Assembly (NCBI GenBank): GCA_027919835.1
Contig: JANVFP010000021.1
Span: forward strand, 372,001-436,000
Source: Lentinula raphanica
Lineage: Eukaryota > Basidiomycota > Agaricomycetes > Agaricales > Omphalotaceae
Length of the DNA: 64,000 nucleotides
Direction of reading: 5' to 3'
The notes below the pieces were generated by a model. The model saw only the letters and a program-made list of their open reading frames with translations. It had not been told where the DNA came from and searched no databases. Positions 11,101-23,426 of this stretch are shown piece after piece. Position 1 is the stretch's first letter, and the number at the start of each line of letters is the position of its first letter. The position numbers were made by a program, and so were the translations under genes.

Positions 11101-12234
11101 ATGGTAGTAGTATATCTATCGCTGGTACTTCTGGGCACTTTCCATGACCATTATACTACAGTCAATAGAGTGTCGATGTACGGGAGTACTAGCATTTTGA
11201 CTTTGACATTTCCCCTCAGCCTCTGTCGATACTCAACATGGTCATTGCCTCCACATTTCCAGACGCAGTCTAGTTTCAACCTCATGGATCTTAACATCAT
11301 GCCCCCATCCCCCGAGACTGGATATAAATTCATATTAATTTCAAAATCCCGGACACGAATTGTACTCAAAAACCCTTTGAGCACAGACGAATAAAAATAT
11401 ATTGAACAATAACGGGGTATACAACTCTTATATGATCCTGAGGGTAGTGGAGATATTTCTTCGCGTTGCGTATTTCCTTGTGTATTGCCTGAGTTCAGGT
11501 TTGATTTAAAATGAATAATAACGTTCCTCGTTGTCTTCGAGTTCGACGGTAAGTATGCGTACCCCAATATCCAATCGATACTCAATAATTTGCCAGGAAT
11601 GATGGAAGCGTTGAAACTATCATAACCTTCTGGCGCTCAGAAAGTATTGAGCGCTTCGGTTTGGCTTCTTCTTCATGACGCCCACGGCCATCACTCGAAT
11701 GAGAATCATACGAGGGTCAATGTTTTGCCAGTCTTTGAACTACTCGGTACGTTAGGGCTCGAAATCTGTGCTCAATTGTGCATATCATACCAACTAATTC
11801 ACAAGTTACAGAAGTCTCGAAAACCATAGAAGAAATCCACTGGCAAATGGAATTTTCAGATGCACAGTCTTGCACTCGACAATACTTCGTCCGACCTTAT
11901 TTTGCTGATCTTTTCTGATGGACATCATGGATCATCCTTTCGCGATATGCTCACAAACTGGGACTGAATAACGCACAAGATATCGAAAGATCATCTTGCG
12001 ATAACAAGCAAGAGTTGTAGTAAGAGGCCGCAACAATCCCTACTGGGTTCCACAGTAACACCAATTGGTGGGCGATGTCCCTGTGACTTGCTATTCCAAC
12101 TGCCTATCTCTTCATCCTGGGGCAATCATCCTCAGTTCTTACGAGTATAAAGCCTGAGGTATGTCGAAACTTGTTCTGAGCTCTCTACTTTCCCTCTTGA
12201 CGCTTCCACTCATTATCAAGATTCGATTTCAACA
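11101..12234. other. Intergenic spacer with the promoter of F-box copy 5
   Basis: About 1.1 kb without a convincing gene. It holds the segment duplicated from upstream of copy 4 (about 11960-12165) and a TATA box at 12146-12152. Confidence 0.5.
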
Positions 12235-13716
12235 ATGGAGACCTCGAAATCCCCTGCCATAGACGCTAGTCCTGTCTATCACCCATGCTTTTTCATCCCT
12301 GGGCCACATGTCGAGAAGCTGCCCGTGGAACTTCTCATAGAAATCTTCGTATTGTGTGCTGCCGAAGACTCGGATGCTCCTCTCACATTGGGCACCGTGT
12401 GTTCTACCTGGAAGGATATCGTCGATGGATCTCCTCGCGTTTGGCAGGTCGTCATTCTGGACGACTCCGAGAAGTCTCTTGCTACCTCTCAGTCCCGAGC
12501 TAAGATTTGGATCAGTCGGTCTGCTCCCCTTCAGTTTGACCTGAAGCTGAACGTTGCGGAAGCCATTAACATCCTATCTCCTCTTGCCCCTTTCCTCCCG
12601 GTAATTGATCGTTGGAGGCAACTCACTATCACTGGAGCATGCGCCAAGAAATTTGTCTGTCTTTCAGACACATCCTCTCGTCGCGATATGCTTAACGATC
12701 TCAGCATATCTATCAATGACGACGACGCCGATGACCACATCAATACGGGCCCCATGTTCTCGCGTCGTTCGCAATTTACGCTTCCAACCCATTTCACGCT
12801 TCCTCGGCCTCGTCGACAGCACCTAGACATGAACATGATCTGTTTAACCCATTCGCCTCAGGCATCTCGATCCCCTTTGGCACCTCTCCGATTCACATCA
12901 CTAAGTATTACGGATGAATACCGTTTCGAAAGAGATATCCATCCTTTGAATTCTATTGCAATCCTCAGCCTACTCAGGACATGCCCACATCTTGAGAGCT
13001 TCACTTTTCACGGCTCTATGTACCCCTTGGGATCTCAGACCCTTCCTGTTACGGTCTCTCTATTAAACCTCCACACCATGAATATATACCATAGCCGTCA
13101 GACGCGTGTGATGCTATCGAAATTGTATGCTCCTGCGCTGTCAGAACTCTACCTCGTCGACCTTAACGTGTACGAATGTGATTCCACTTTTCTTCAAGAA
13201 CCAGATGACATTGAAGACGACGCTGACGACTACTTGGAGTGGTGTCGTTGGAGCAATCGGGCTACGGGCATGGGATTTCGGAAACTCATCGCGCAGTGTA
13301 ATCCACCCCTGAAGACACTCATTATGTCTTACAGTGATATGCGCCTCAAGGATTTTATCTATGTCTTCGACCATTTAACGGAACTTGAGGACTTTCGTCT
13401 CACGAATTCTGTCATGTCAGACACATTCATCAATCTACTTGAACCTTACGCCGCAGAGTCGACATCAGAGTCGACACGACCCCTCCATTCCCTGAATGTC
13501 CGTCTTCCTCGTTTGCGTCACTTGGAAATAAGGGAGTGTCTAGGCATCTCCGGTGATAGCATTGTGGAAACACTCTTGCAGCGGGTCGCATTCACTGATC
13601 AACTCGCTTATACGCTGGAGCAGGTCATCATCTCTGAGTGCGATCAGTTTGGTGTTCAGCACCAGGATAGGCTGAATCGGGAACTGGGACCTCGGTTTAT
13701 ATCGCATTTGCTATGA
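12235..13716 (+). CDS. F-box-like / LRR protein, tandem copy 5
   Basis: A single exon of 493 codons. The F-box-like domain is at residues about 27-75 (VEKLPVELLIEIFVLCAAED ... LGTVCSTWKDIV, then SPRVWQVVILDD). LRR-like segments follow, including LRTCPHLESFTFHGS and LPRLRHLEIRECLGISGDSI. It is the intact sister of pseudogene copy 4, with which it shares N-terminal sequence, the 5' untranslated region and the promoter. It has an insertion of about 20 residues (around 12745-12810) relative to copies 2 and 3. A role as an SCF adaptor is inferred from the family only. Confidence 0.87.
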   Translation: METSKSPAIDASPVYHPCFFIPGPHVEKLPVELLIEIFVLCAAEDSDAPLTLGTVCSTWKDIVDGSPRVWQVVILDDSEKSLATSQSRAKIWISRSAPLQFDLKLNVAEAINILSPLAPFLPVIDRWRQLTITGACAKKFVCLSDTSSRRDMLNDLSISINDDDADDHINTGPMFSRRSQFTLPTHFTLPRPRRQHLDMNMICLTHSPQASRSPLAPLRFTSLSITDEYRFERDIHPLNSIAILSLLRTCPHLESFTFHGSMYPLGSQTLPVTVSLLNLHTMNIYHSRQTRVMLSKLYAPALSELYLVDLNVYECDSTFLQEPDDIEDDADDYLEWCRWSNRATGMGFRKLIAQCNPPLKTLIMSYSDMRLKDFIYVFDHLTELEDFRLTNSVMSDTFINLLEPYAAESTSESTRPLHSLNVRLPRLRHLEIRECLGISGDSIVETLLQRVAFTDQLAYTLEQVIISECDQFGVQHQDRLNRELGPRFISHLL

Positions 13717-14195
13717 TCATCGCTGGTATTCGACCTGGCTCAACTGACGAAAGCTGACAGAAGAGATGAGCTCCGTCAAACACCTTCGAGGGCTGTAGAA
13801 GTGGGGATATTCCCTTGTCGCGGATCTGCCTCTGTAGTTATCTTTCTTGGCTTGATACGATATTATTCCTTGTTGTCCTTCGATATACATACTATGCAAC
13901 TCTTACTTTACACTTACCGTGACACGATCAAGAAAGTTGGGCCTATGCAACCAGCGCGCAACTCACGAGAAATACAACAACTCTGGATTGGACTCGGAGT
14001 AGTAGACAAATGTACGGATAGATGAGGTAGATAACGTATACATATGACCAACACATAAATAATGAAGAGCGAACATGACCTCCAAGTTTGAACGGTTTAT
14101 AGCCGATACACAGATAAAACAGCACAAATTCCCTGAGATCCAGCAAGATTCTCATAACCTCCCGTCATCGACAGATACAACTGATCCAACTTGCA
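13717..14195. other. Convergent intergenic region, no gene seen
   Basis: Stretch between F-box copy 5 and the membrane-protein gene on the other strand. No coding or RNA feature recognised. Confidence 0.45.
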
Positions 14196-15677
14196 TCACT
14201 TCGCATGCTGATACTGGTCGTATCCCACCTCCCTATCGACAGTGATCCTGACACCGTTGGGGTCAATCTGCGAGCCATCTATAGCAATAACCTTGTTTTC
14301 CGTATCAGGCTCGTTCCATTCCGGTCCTGGCTTCGTGGACCGCATGTCCTCGAGATTGTACGTGTGAGCGGCCTGAGAACTGTGTTGTCCGGATCGAGTG
14401 GAGATGACGTGAGTCGTGCGGGAAGAAGAGTGACCACTGGAAGCAGTCCCTCCGGTGAAGACACCGCCGGATTTGAGTGAACCACGAACGTTGAGGATGA
14501 TTCGAAGGGTCATTGAGGTTGTGAGAACTGCAGCCATGCTAGGATAGAGTGATGTATATCGTTAGAAAGTAATTCATCTGGGTGTTTCGATGACCGGGAT
14601 TACCTAGTGACGATGGTCTTGATGGGATCTTCAATCCCCGTAGGTTTCATGATGAACCAGAACAGCATGTTGATCATGTTGACGCCCCAGATAGCCTGAA
14701 TATCGAGGATAAGAAAGATATCAGTGTTTCTAGATGAATGATGGCTTACACCGTAGAGGTTGAGACCATCACGGAGCATCAGTTTCCAAGGACTCAACGG
14801 CTTGAGTTTGAGGGATACTAGTGAACGACGCAAAGCTAGTGCGAACTAATTTGCAAATTGAGAAATACTTTTTAGCCTGCCCGAAGGAAGTCCGGATGAC
14901 CTAGACTTACCGACGCTGTATAAAGAAGGGTAGGCGCAAGCCAGTATATACCGACCCAGTTATGTTTCGGACCTGCGATACAGCCTTGTCCGACATCAAG
15001 AGGGACAGCTGATTAGAACACATCAGTATCAGGTTACGGCCGGTGAACATGGGAACAACGAATACGTACAGCGGTAGAATCCACAACAGATGGCTGTGAC
15101 AACGATCTGAACGGCGTAGAGAGCACCCATTCCAAAGAGAACGGGTCGGGCTTGATCGTAAATTGCGTTCATACGAATGAGATGGACAGCTGTAAAGGCC
15201 AGGGATGAGAGATGTGAACATATGATTTTCTTGGAAGGAATTCTGACCAGAAGTTGCGGCGAGGAGAATAGCAGTGCAGATGGGCTCAAATAGGAAGAAG
15301 TGTTGGCAAGTCTAAAGGAAATGGGTTGAGAGTCAGTGTGGATGAAGCAAAGAATGGTATTCGTACCGCTTGAGACCATTTGGTGTCGAAGAATGCAACA
15401 GCTATTTCCTCCATTAATTCTCTGATTCGACCACTGGCTAGATGCACAAGAACGTACCGACAATCGTAAACTCGATCGGCATAAACACTCTCATGAAGTG
15501 AAAGAGGATTTTGAGAACAGGCCATTCGTTGGTCTTGAACAATTTCCAGGTTCTCGGAGAAAGTACGAGGGTGTCCCATGCTGCGACGGTCAACGTACAG
15601 ACCAAGAAGTATTTCTGTGCGCTAAGATGAGGGGGAAGGTCGAGAGAAGGAGGGAGGGTAAGAGTGGTATTGGACAT
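14196..15677 (-). CDS. Multi-pass membrane protein of an Agaricomycete family, function unknown
   Basis: The gene starts MSNTTLTLPPSLDLP at 15677 and ends ...REVGYDQYQHAK at 14196, in about eight exons separated by 50-60 bp introns. Spliced segments show about seven hydrophobic helices: AQKYFLVCTLTVAAWDTLVL, ILFHFMRVFMPIEFTIV, FLFEPICTAILLAATSAVHL, LFGMGALYAVQIVVTAICC, VGIYWLAPTLLYTASFALAL, NMINMLFWFIMK and MAAVLTTSMTLRIILNVRG. The segment CIAGPKHNWVGIYWLAPTLLY is a conserved hallmark that I recall from unnamed fungal relatives. The C-terminal ~85 residues are hydrophilic and probably cytosolic. No catalytic motif is visible; a receptor or sensor role would be speculation. It is divergently paired with the next gene. 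Confidence 0.75.
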
Positions 15678-15887
15678 GATGGTGGAGGTGAAGGAAGAGA
15701 GAGAAACTTGAAATTTCAGCGTATTTTAGTTTCAATCAAAAATGATGTTCCTATCACAAAACTGATGCAGCCACCAAAAAACTCCCAGGGGTCTTTTCAA
15801 ATTTCATTCCCCTTACTTCCGCCCCATCACACCTGGCGCAAGTTTTCTTCTCCCAGAGGGGTTTCTGTTCAAGTAGGAGGTTCAGAT
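15678..15887. promoter_or_regulatory. Bidirectional promoter region between two membrane-protein genes
   Basis: Only 210 bp separate the two ATG codons (15677 minus, 15888 plus). The shared spacer must hold both promoters. No TATA box is obvious. Confidence 0.45.
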
Positions 15888-16783
15888 ATGACCTCTTCGT
15901 CCTCAACGTTGTCTCTCTCTGCAACTTCCTCGGTCTCCTCATCGACAGAAACAGCGTCGTCGACATCTTCAGGGCCATCGACTACAAATCAAGGCAACCT
16001 GTACTTGTTCACTTTCCTATCAACTCTTTTGGCAAGCATCATCGCGCTTAATGCATCGATGGCAGACTCATCTATATCTCTGATCATAGGTCTTGCTAAT
16101 CATCTCCTGCTCTATCGTCTTCAGGTCATTCGTCCTTCGGAGAAGATACCAGCGTCGATTAGCAGAGGCGCTTGCTGCGGGTGCGGTACTTACGCCTCGA
16201 GCTCCAGGCTCGCACAAGAAACGCTTCAGGACGCGACCAAAATTCTATGAAACGTGGCTCTCAGATGCAGACAAATACTCTACTTGGACAGATCTAATGG
16301 TACTTGACCACTATCCTTGTGCATTTGATCAAAATTCTCATTCCACCTGCTTTCTAGCCCGTCTCCGTGCTCACTGCCAAATCGAAGAAAAAGACCAGGG
16401 AGCCAGAGTCGATCAGAGCCCCAGTCGATTCACGATCCGAGGCTATCCTCCAACGTCTCTTCGCTTCATACTTCATACAACGAGACTCTCGTTTCCCTTT
16501 CAGAAGAAGACGCCAGGTCACCATTTTTGACACCGACAGTACCAATCCTCCTAGTCCCCGGACTCCGAGCAGTCTCGGTGATCCCGGTTCCACACCTATC
16601 CAGGAAAAGGGAAATCCATTCTCAACCCCAGCTACTCAAAAAACTCCTGTTCAGGTTGCAGTCCTGGTAGCCATGCCTTCACCTCGTCGACTGTCGACTA
16701 TACCATCTCAGGACGAACCACTCCCCGAAGTCGTCTTTGGTATCACTCGTCTTAACTGCCGAGGTATCCAACCAGACCCGTGA
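15888..16783 (+). CDS. Single-pass membrane protein, unknown function
   Basis: Three exons, 15888-16031, 16090-16299 and 16358-16783, give about 259 residues. The N-terminal 36 residues are Ser/Thr-rich. They are followed by one transmembrane helix that is completed only after splicing (NLYLFTFLSTLL joined to VLLIISCSIVFRSFVL) and then a basic stop-transfer RRRYQRR. The cytosolic tail contains KFYETWLSDADKYSTWTDLM, then PVSVLTAKSKKK and a proline/serine-rich end. The first intron appears to use a GC donor (GCAAGC ... ATAG, 58 bp). It keeps the frame exactly and rebuilds the helix; I found no GT donor doing so. The layout matches small fungal membrane proteins of unknown role. Confidence 0.62.
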
Positions 16784-18172
16784 AATCCTCCAGCTTGCCC
16801 CGGTGTTTATTTGTCTTGCACACACACGCACACACACAACACTTGATGTTTGCTTTCATTGCTTTCTTGCCCGTATCTTTTGAACATACGGCACACATCA
16901 ACCAATCATGTATCACCTCCTCACACCGCATACTGGACTCCGCTGTACAACCAATCGCTCAACCTCCGCATAATCACGTTTTTGTCACTGATGTATGTTA
17001 AGTCCCTCTCTGAGCTCAGAAGGCTAGAACTTGTGTAAACTTAACATTAATTTATGATTCTTCTAACGGATTACCGTCGAGTCCTTTCTCTAGCGAAGAT
17101 TCAGCGAGTACCCCAGATCCATCATCATACCGGCGAACCCAAGCCGTACCATCTCGTTCCATGCCAAAATATCAATGAAACTCACCGAATCATTCCGTCA
17201 AGAGAGCGATCTATCATCGGATAGACAGGCAAAATGAGATCAAGGCTCTACGCTCTAGCAGGCTTCCATCGATATCATGATCATCATGATCATCCAAGTG
17301 GGTATCTGACCTGTAGCACTCAAGTTACTGGGGAGTGGCTTATTAGGGAGTTCGTAAGTCATGCCTCAGAATCATTCATCATATTCGCATTCAAGCACGA
17401 ACGTGTGAGGTAATTCCACAGGGAATCTTAATTCTACAATTGTGCTGAGTGAAGGTGAAGTTCAAAAGGTCGCATATCAGTTTGTAAGGCATTCCTCCCA
17501 CTTATAAGGATAGTGTTTCTATCGAGTATTGAGTGCATAATTGAAAGTCTCTTTCTCTAAAGACTAATCGCTTACCAGTTCATACTAAGTATTGCAAGTC
17601 GCTCGTTGTGCGATCAGCTTCTTATGGCCGCGATCCCGCCGAATCATTAATGTTCTGTTATTCTTGTTACTGGTACGCATGATACTCAAACCTATCCCGC
17701 CCTCACCATTTCCTAGACGTCCCATTAACCTCAAACATCGACACGAGTCCCAACCCTGAAAATTTGGTACAGTCTCCGAATGAGCTTGGTACGGAGCCTT
17801 CTAGGAGATTTCACAACGACATTGGGAGATTATTCGGAAACACGGAACTTTACAGTCGTTCACCTAACCAAGCCCAATCAATTGCTAACTTACTTAAATC
17901 GTCAGCCGACTTATTTTTGCGTTGGGCACAGGCAGGCATCCGTTGACCAGCATTTTGCGAACTTTTGCCTCAGTCCTCGTTGCTGACCACGTCTCCGCTC
18001 AGTTTCAATACAACAGAGGGAGTTTTGTAGCATCATTTTCGGATATTGCGCATGGGATAGGCTTTGGTACGTAGACTGACAGCACAGGGTCGTTCCTCTT
18101 CGAGAAAGGAACAAGTTATAAAGGAGGGTAGGTAACTCATTCCCTCTCCGTAACCCTGTTGAGGATCGGACA
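16784..18172. other. Intergenic region upstream of the xylanase gene
   Basis: About 1.4 kb without a recognisable gene. It contains a near-palindromic ATCATGATCATCATGATCAT at about 17275-17294 and the xylanase promoter with TATAAAG at 18117-18123. Short open frames at 17764-17986 lack any motif. Confidence 0.45.
18117..18123 (+). promoter_or_regulatory. TATA box of the xylanase gene
   Basis: TATAAAG lies 49 bp upstream of the ATG at 18173. Confidence 0.55.
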
Positions 18173-19183
<1,011 letters not shown>

Positions 19184-19825
19184 GTAGGGCAGGTTAGAGG
19201 AGGGATGTTAAAGTCAAAATTCGTGCATTTCGTGTACTGGCAATAATATTTTATTCTTCAAGACTATTGTAGTCTTCTTGATACATAAAGGAAAGAGAGA
19301 CAGGGATTATACGTCCTATATGCGAAAACATGAAAGCTCGGATAGCAGAAAGCAATAATTAGCGAGGAGGCTAGGAAAATCGAGGATGAGGGACAATGTC
19401 ACAATGTAGATGCAATGCGAGAATATGCCAATGGGAAGAGGAGAAAGAGTTTGAGAAAAGAGTATAGAGGAAGACGAGGAAGGAGGGTGTGAGCATACGT
19501 ATTAGATATATTATGCATGAGATGAAAATGAGAATGAGGAAAGGTTTTTCAAGGACTGGATCCAGATACATATAATCATACAAATATAGACAAAAGGAGA
19601 AACGTGCAAGGCTACAAGCGTTCCTGAACGCACATTGTGATCACAGAAAACGACGATGAGCGAGTAAAAGCGGACGATGTCAACGACGAGAGCATATGAG
19701 AAGAGGAAGGCGAAGTCGAAACCAAAGAATGAGGTTTCAGTGTCCACAATATTGAATCCTACAACAAGACCACAGGGCATGAGGGAGTCGTCAAACATAC
19801 ATAACCTCAGCACGGTTGGTGGGTT
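19184..19825. other. Convergent 3' region between xylanase and MPS1
   Basis: The plus strand is purine-rich and open frames on the minus strand here are hydrophobic by composition only. It probably holds the 3' untranslated regions. Confidence 0.45.
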
Positions 19826-22800
19826 CTATTTTTCTTGTACCGCGCGAAGCTCGCTGATCAGACGCTACGAACCCAACAGTCAGCAATACCAACGGACAGT
19901 GACGGAAATTGAGCAATACCTCAGCTGCCTTCGTTAAGTCCTTGGGATCTTCAAGCTTTTGACCTGCTAAACCCAGCTGAATACCATACTTGAGCAACTG
20001 GCCCATGTAGAATGGATTGATGACGGCTTCATCAGAACCAAGCAAGTCTTTGATTGTCGGCGTAGGTTCTGGTTCGGGAGCTAGATAACCCAATTAACTT
20101 TCGCTGAAGTACTTCGGAATATAATAACAAACATACATTCTTTCATGGCTAGCCAGTCTTCTTGAAGCAATTCAGGAATAGTCATCCTATCTTTGGGACT
20201 TCTGTCGAGACATTTCTTCATGTTGGTGATTACATCTGGCCGCACTTTCTTGCGAAGGTGTTCCAGCCTTCTGGGTCCTCCTCCCGACGATTTGGAGGCA
20301 GGTACGATAGGCACAGAGTATTCGGGATAGGATATTTCGAAGTCGGCACTCGGAATGGCCTTCATCTTCTGGTACATTGTCAGATGGGAGAAAGGTGTCG
20401 ACCCATAGATCATCTGATACAAGATACACCCAAGAGACCAGACGTCACTGGAACGTCCAACCTTCAATCGTCGTGTATCATCGGGAAGGTCGATGGCTTC
20501 TGGCGACATATAATTCAAGGTTCCAACTTGATGATCTCGTTGAATGTTCGTGGTATCGTTAGCGATAGCGTTCGCGATCCCAAAGTCGATCAGCTTGAGT
20601 TGTCCTTTGACAAGCACAAAATTCCCCGGTTTGAGATCGGAATGTACGATCTTCTCGTCGTGGATTACTTGTACTGCCTGAAGCATCTGGATAACACGAC
20701 AAAGGATAGAAGTTGGTTCAGACACATGAATCTCAATGAGTTTGGGACATACCTGCTGCCAATAATACGCAACCCAAACCATATCTAGACCGTGTTGGCT
20801 GCGTTCATTAATCAATCGAGCTAAGTCTATCTCTCCACACTCCATCACCAATAGAAGATGTCCTTTTGTTCCTCCGGGTCCAGCCTTGACTTCACTGTCA
20901 ACCAACCGAATGATCCTGGAGTTCCCTTCCAATCGTTTAAGTAATGCGATTTCGTTCATGTATCCGGCCATTGTTTCCGAGTCAGTTCGGTCTAGGGCAA
21001 CCTTTTTGATAGCGAAGAGTTCGCTGGCATTGGTCAGGACTCGGAAGACTCGCGAGGAGCCACCTTTCCCAATCATATCTAAGCGGGCATAAACCTTCTT
21101 GTTCACCTGAGCAATGAAGATGAGTGTTGTACAATGTAACGTTAGCAGTGAGACTCACCACTATATTTCGGCTTATAACTTGTTGTTGTTGAGCAGCCTG
21201 ACGTGGAGGTGGAGGGGCTGGTCCCTTCGCTTGAGGTAGTTGCAACAGGGGAACTTGGGACTGTTGAGAAACCCCGCGTTCCCTGCGTACTTCCCTTTCA
21301 CGGTCCTTCTCATCGCTGCCGGGGTACAATGGGGCATCATAACCGTCTCCGTTATCTCGATCACCAGAAGCCCAATTTCTTCCTGGCACAGCACCCGCTG
21401 ACAGCAAACCATTACCAGTGGCAGCCTCTGGAGCCGTCGGACTGCGCCTGTGTTTCGCCGCCAAGTTTGCAGCGTTTTTGTCCATTGAGGATGTTCGAGA
21501 TAGACCATTTGAAGGTGAGAGACGTCGAGGAGCTTCTATTACTGTGGGTGAGTTTGTACTACCAACAAGACCTCGCAGAGTATCAGAGTCCCGTCGTCTA
21601 TGTGTAGCATGTGAAGGGTAATGGGGAGGGGAGGGCGTGTTACGGGATTTGAGTTGATACTCATCAACTTCGTTCTCTAAAGAACTGTTAGAAGGAGGAC
21701 GATGCAATCTGACAATTCTGAGATTTACCTCTATTGCTTTCATAACGCTCATCTGCGACTCGACGAGGAGGTATTACCGGAAGCTCTCTACGAAGGCCAA
21801 GGCTAGTGCCTGGTCTCGAATTAGATCTTTGCGAAGGCTGGGCAGTTGGTAAGGGCAGATGGTATTGTCCTTCGTTATTCACTGACGCAACCATAAGTTG
21901 AGAATGTTAAGCAAGAGAGACCAATCTTACAGAGCGCGTCACTCAGGCTGGCCGAACGTCGGGGCCGTGTACCAGTCGACTCGTTGAGAGTCGGTGGTGG
22001 GATACCGGCGCTATGAGGGGGTGCAATATTGCGAGAAGCCATGAATTGTGGCATCCCTTCATCATCATCGTCTGTAACGGCATGAGACAGATTTTGTGAA
22101 CACACAAAGAAAAGGACATACCTGCATCTGTATCAGTCCCGTATGCATTACCTTCCGAAAGGCCATGTCCGTGTTCACCATAACCAGCATAAGCGTCATC
22201 GCCACCATCACTTTCGCTTTCGGAAATTCGGTCGATCTGAGGCTTTGTCCCAACACCTTTCAATAACATCCGGCTCGAAGATGACATAACGCGTTGCGCT
22301 GCATCTATCAGTGGTCTGGAGAGGCCACCCAGGGACTGGGAGCCATATGTCGCACGCGTAGGGGGCATAAGGCGCGACGACGATGAAGAAGCGATTGGAC
22401 GGGAGCCGTGAAAATCTTCTGCAGGAGGGACCGTATTCTCTTTTTCTTCTACCTCATTCGAAGCAAGTCTCGCACGAATCTCCTCCGTGTGTCGTTTCTG
22501 GCGGGAATCATACTGGCGAGGCAAAGTACGGATTGGAGGACCAGCACTTTCAGAAGCGGTTGTAGTTGGTATGGGGCCAGAGGCAACCCTGGAAAATGAT
22601 CTGACAGGATTCGCAGAAGAGCCGCGAGCCTTTTCACGGTCAGAAGAGGCAGTTGCTGGACCGTTCAAGACTGGATATGCGCTCTCTGAACGAGATAGAG
22701 ATGCACGGGGTAGGGGAGGACTGGAATCTTTTGGGAAATCTATCTTTGGGATGTTTGTAACTTCCGTAGGTGGAGTCGAAAGAAAAGACTGGGTCGAAGT

Positions 22801-22974
22801 TCGTGAGCCTTTTGAATTTCGAACAATGTTTCCGGCCTCGTCATAATCGTAGTCGAAAGAGAGTTCGTCGATGATAGAGGATTCACTCGAAGAGGGAGAA
22901 ACTGAAGGCGCCCTCGAGTGAGGAGTCACTGGCGGAGGTGAGGCATAGTCTTGAGGTGAGGAGGCGGAGGACAT
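19826..22974 (-). CDS. MPS1: Dual-specificity spindle-checkpoint protein kinase, MPS1/TTK family
   Basis: The start is taken at ATG 22974 (MSSASSPQDYASPP). A further-upstream in-frame codon is TTG, not ATG. About 600 residues of Ser/Pro/Arg-rich, probably disordered sequence precede the kinase domain (about 21110-20110). The domain has a glycine-rich loop MIGKGGSSRVFRV, AIKKVAL, the catalytic loop HSDLKPGNF with HSD in place of HRD as in TTK/Mps1, IDFGIAN, the activation segment VGTLNYMSPEAI, and SSDVWSLGCILYQM. The C-terminal exon reads INPFYMGQLLKYGIQLG. It ends LISELRAVQEK after a 54-bp intron whose splice I inferred; the stop is at 19826. Mps1 phosphorylates kinetochore proteins and drives the spindle assembly checkpoint and spindle-pole duplication. 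Confidence 0.9.
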
Positions 22975-23426
22975 TGAGGAGATGGAAGAACGAGAGAACA
23001 AAGAATTCAGAAAGTATCAACCACAGGCTCTACACGGTCACGTGTTCAAGCAGCCTCGTGTTACGCCTGTTACGCCCCTCGGCCCGCGGCGGCATCTGCG
23101 GATCAAACTCAGAATCTGGGCCAAGGCTAGCCTCTTTTGAACGCGCAAACTCCGGAGAGAAGATAAAAGCCTACAGCAGGAGGGAAGCAGGATAAAACTA
23201 CAGTACATACAACATTACTTCGTGAAAATCATTCGCAATCAGTATACTGTACATGACTTTTGAGAGGAGAGTTAACTATGAAGGAGCGGACAGGCGGTAT
23301 TATCATGCGCAGAAACAGAAGAGAGCAGAGAATCAAAAGAATGTAGTGTACGTGCAACGCATGAGCAGAGCATAGTATACTTGTTTACCCAATAAAAGCC
23401 CGAAAGATAGATCCAGCAAACTCCAT
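22975..23426. other. Intergenic region between MPS1 and the coiled-coil gene
   Basis: About 450 bp holding the MPS1 promoter and the 3' end of the upstream gene on the same strand. No other feature seen. Confidence 0.4.

Noticed and set aside
15498..15887. Plus-strand frame extending upstream of the single-pass membrane protein
   Set aside because: It is antisense to the first exon of the divergent membrane-protein gene. The ATG at 15888 gives the sensible N-terminus.
17275..17294. Palindromic ATCATGATCATCATGATCAT
   Set aside because: Short and AT-rich, without a neighbouring repeat or gene relation. It may be chance or a protein-binding site, and nothing in the sequence decides.
19371..19813. 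Hydrophobic minus-strand frames downstream of MPS1
   Set aside because: They follow from a purine-rich plus strand in a 3' region and have no start or splice support.
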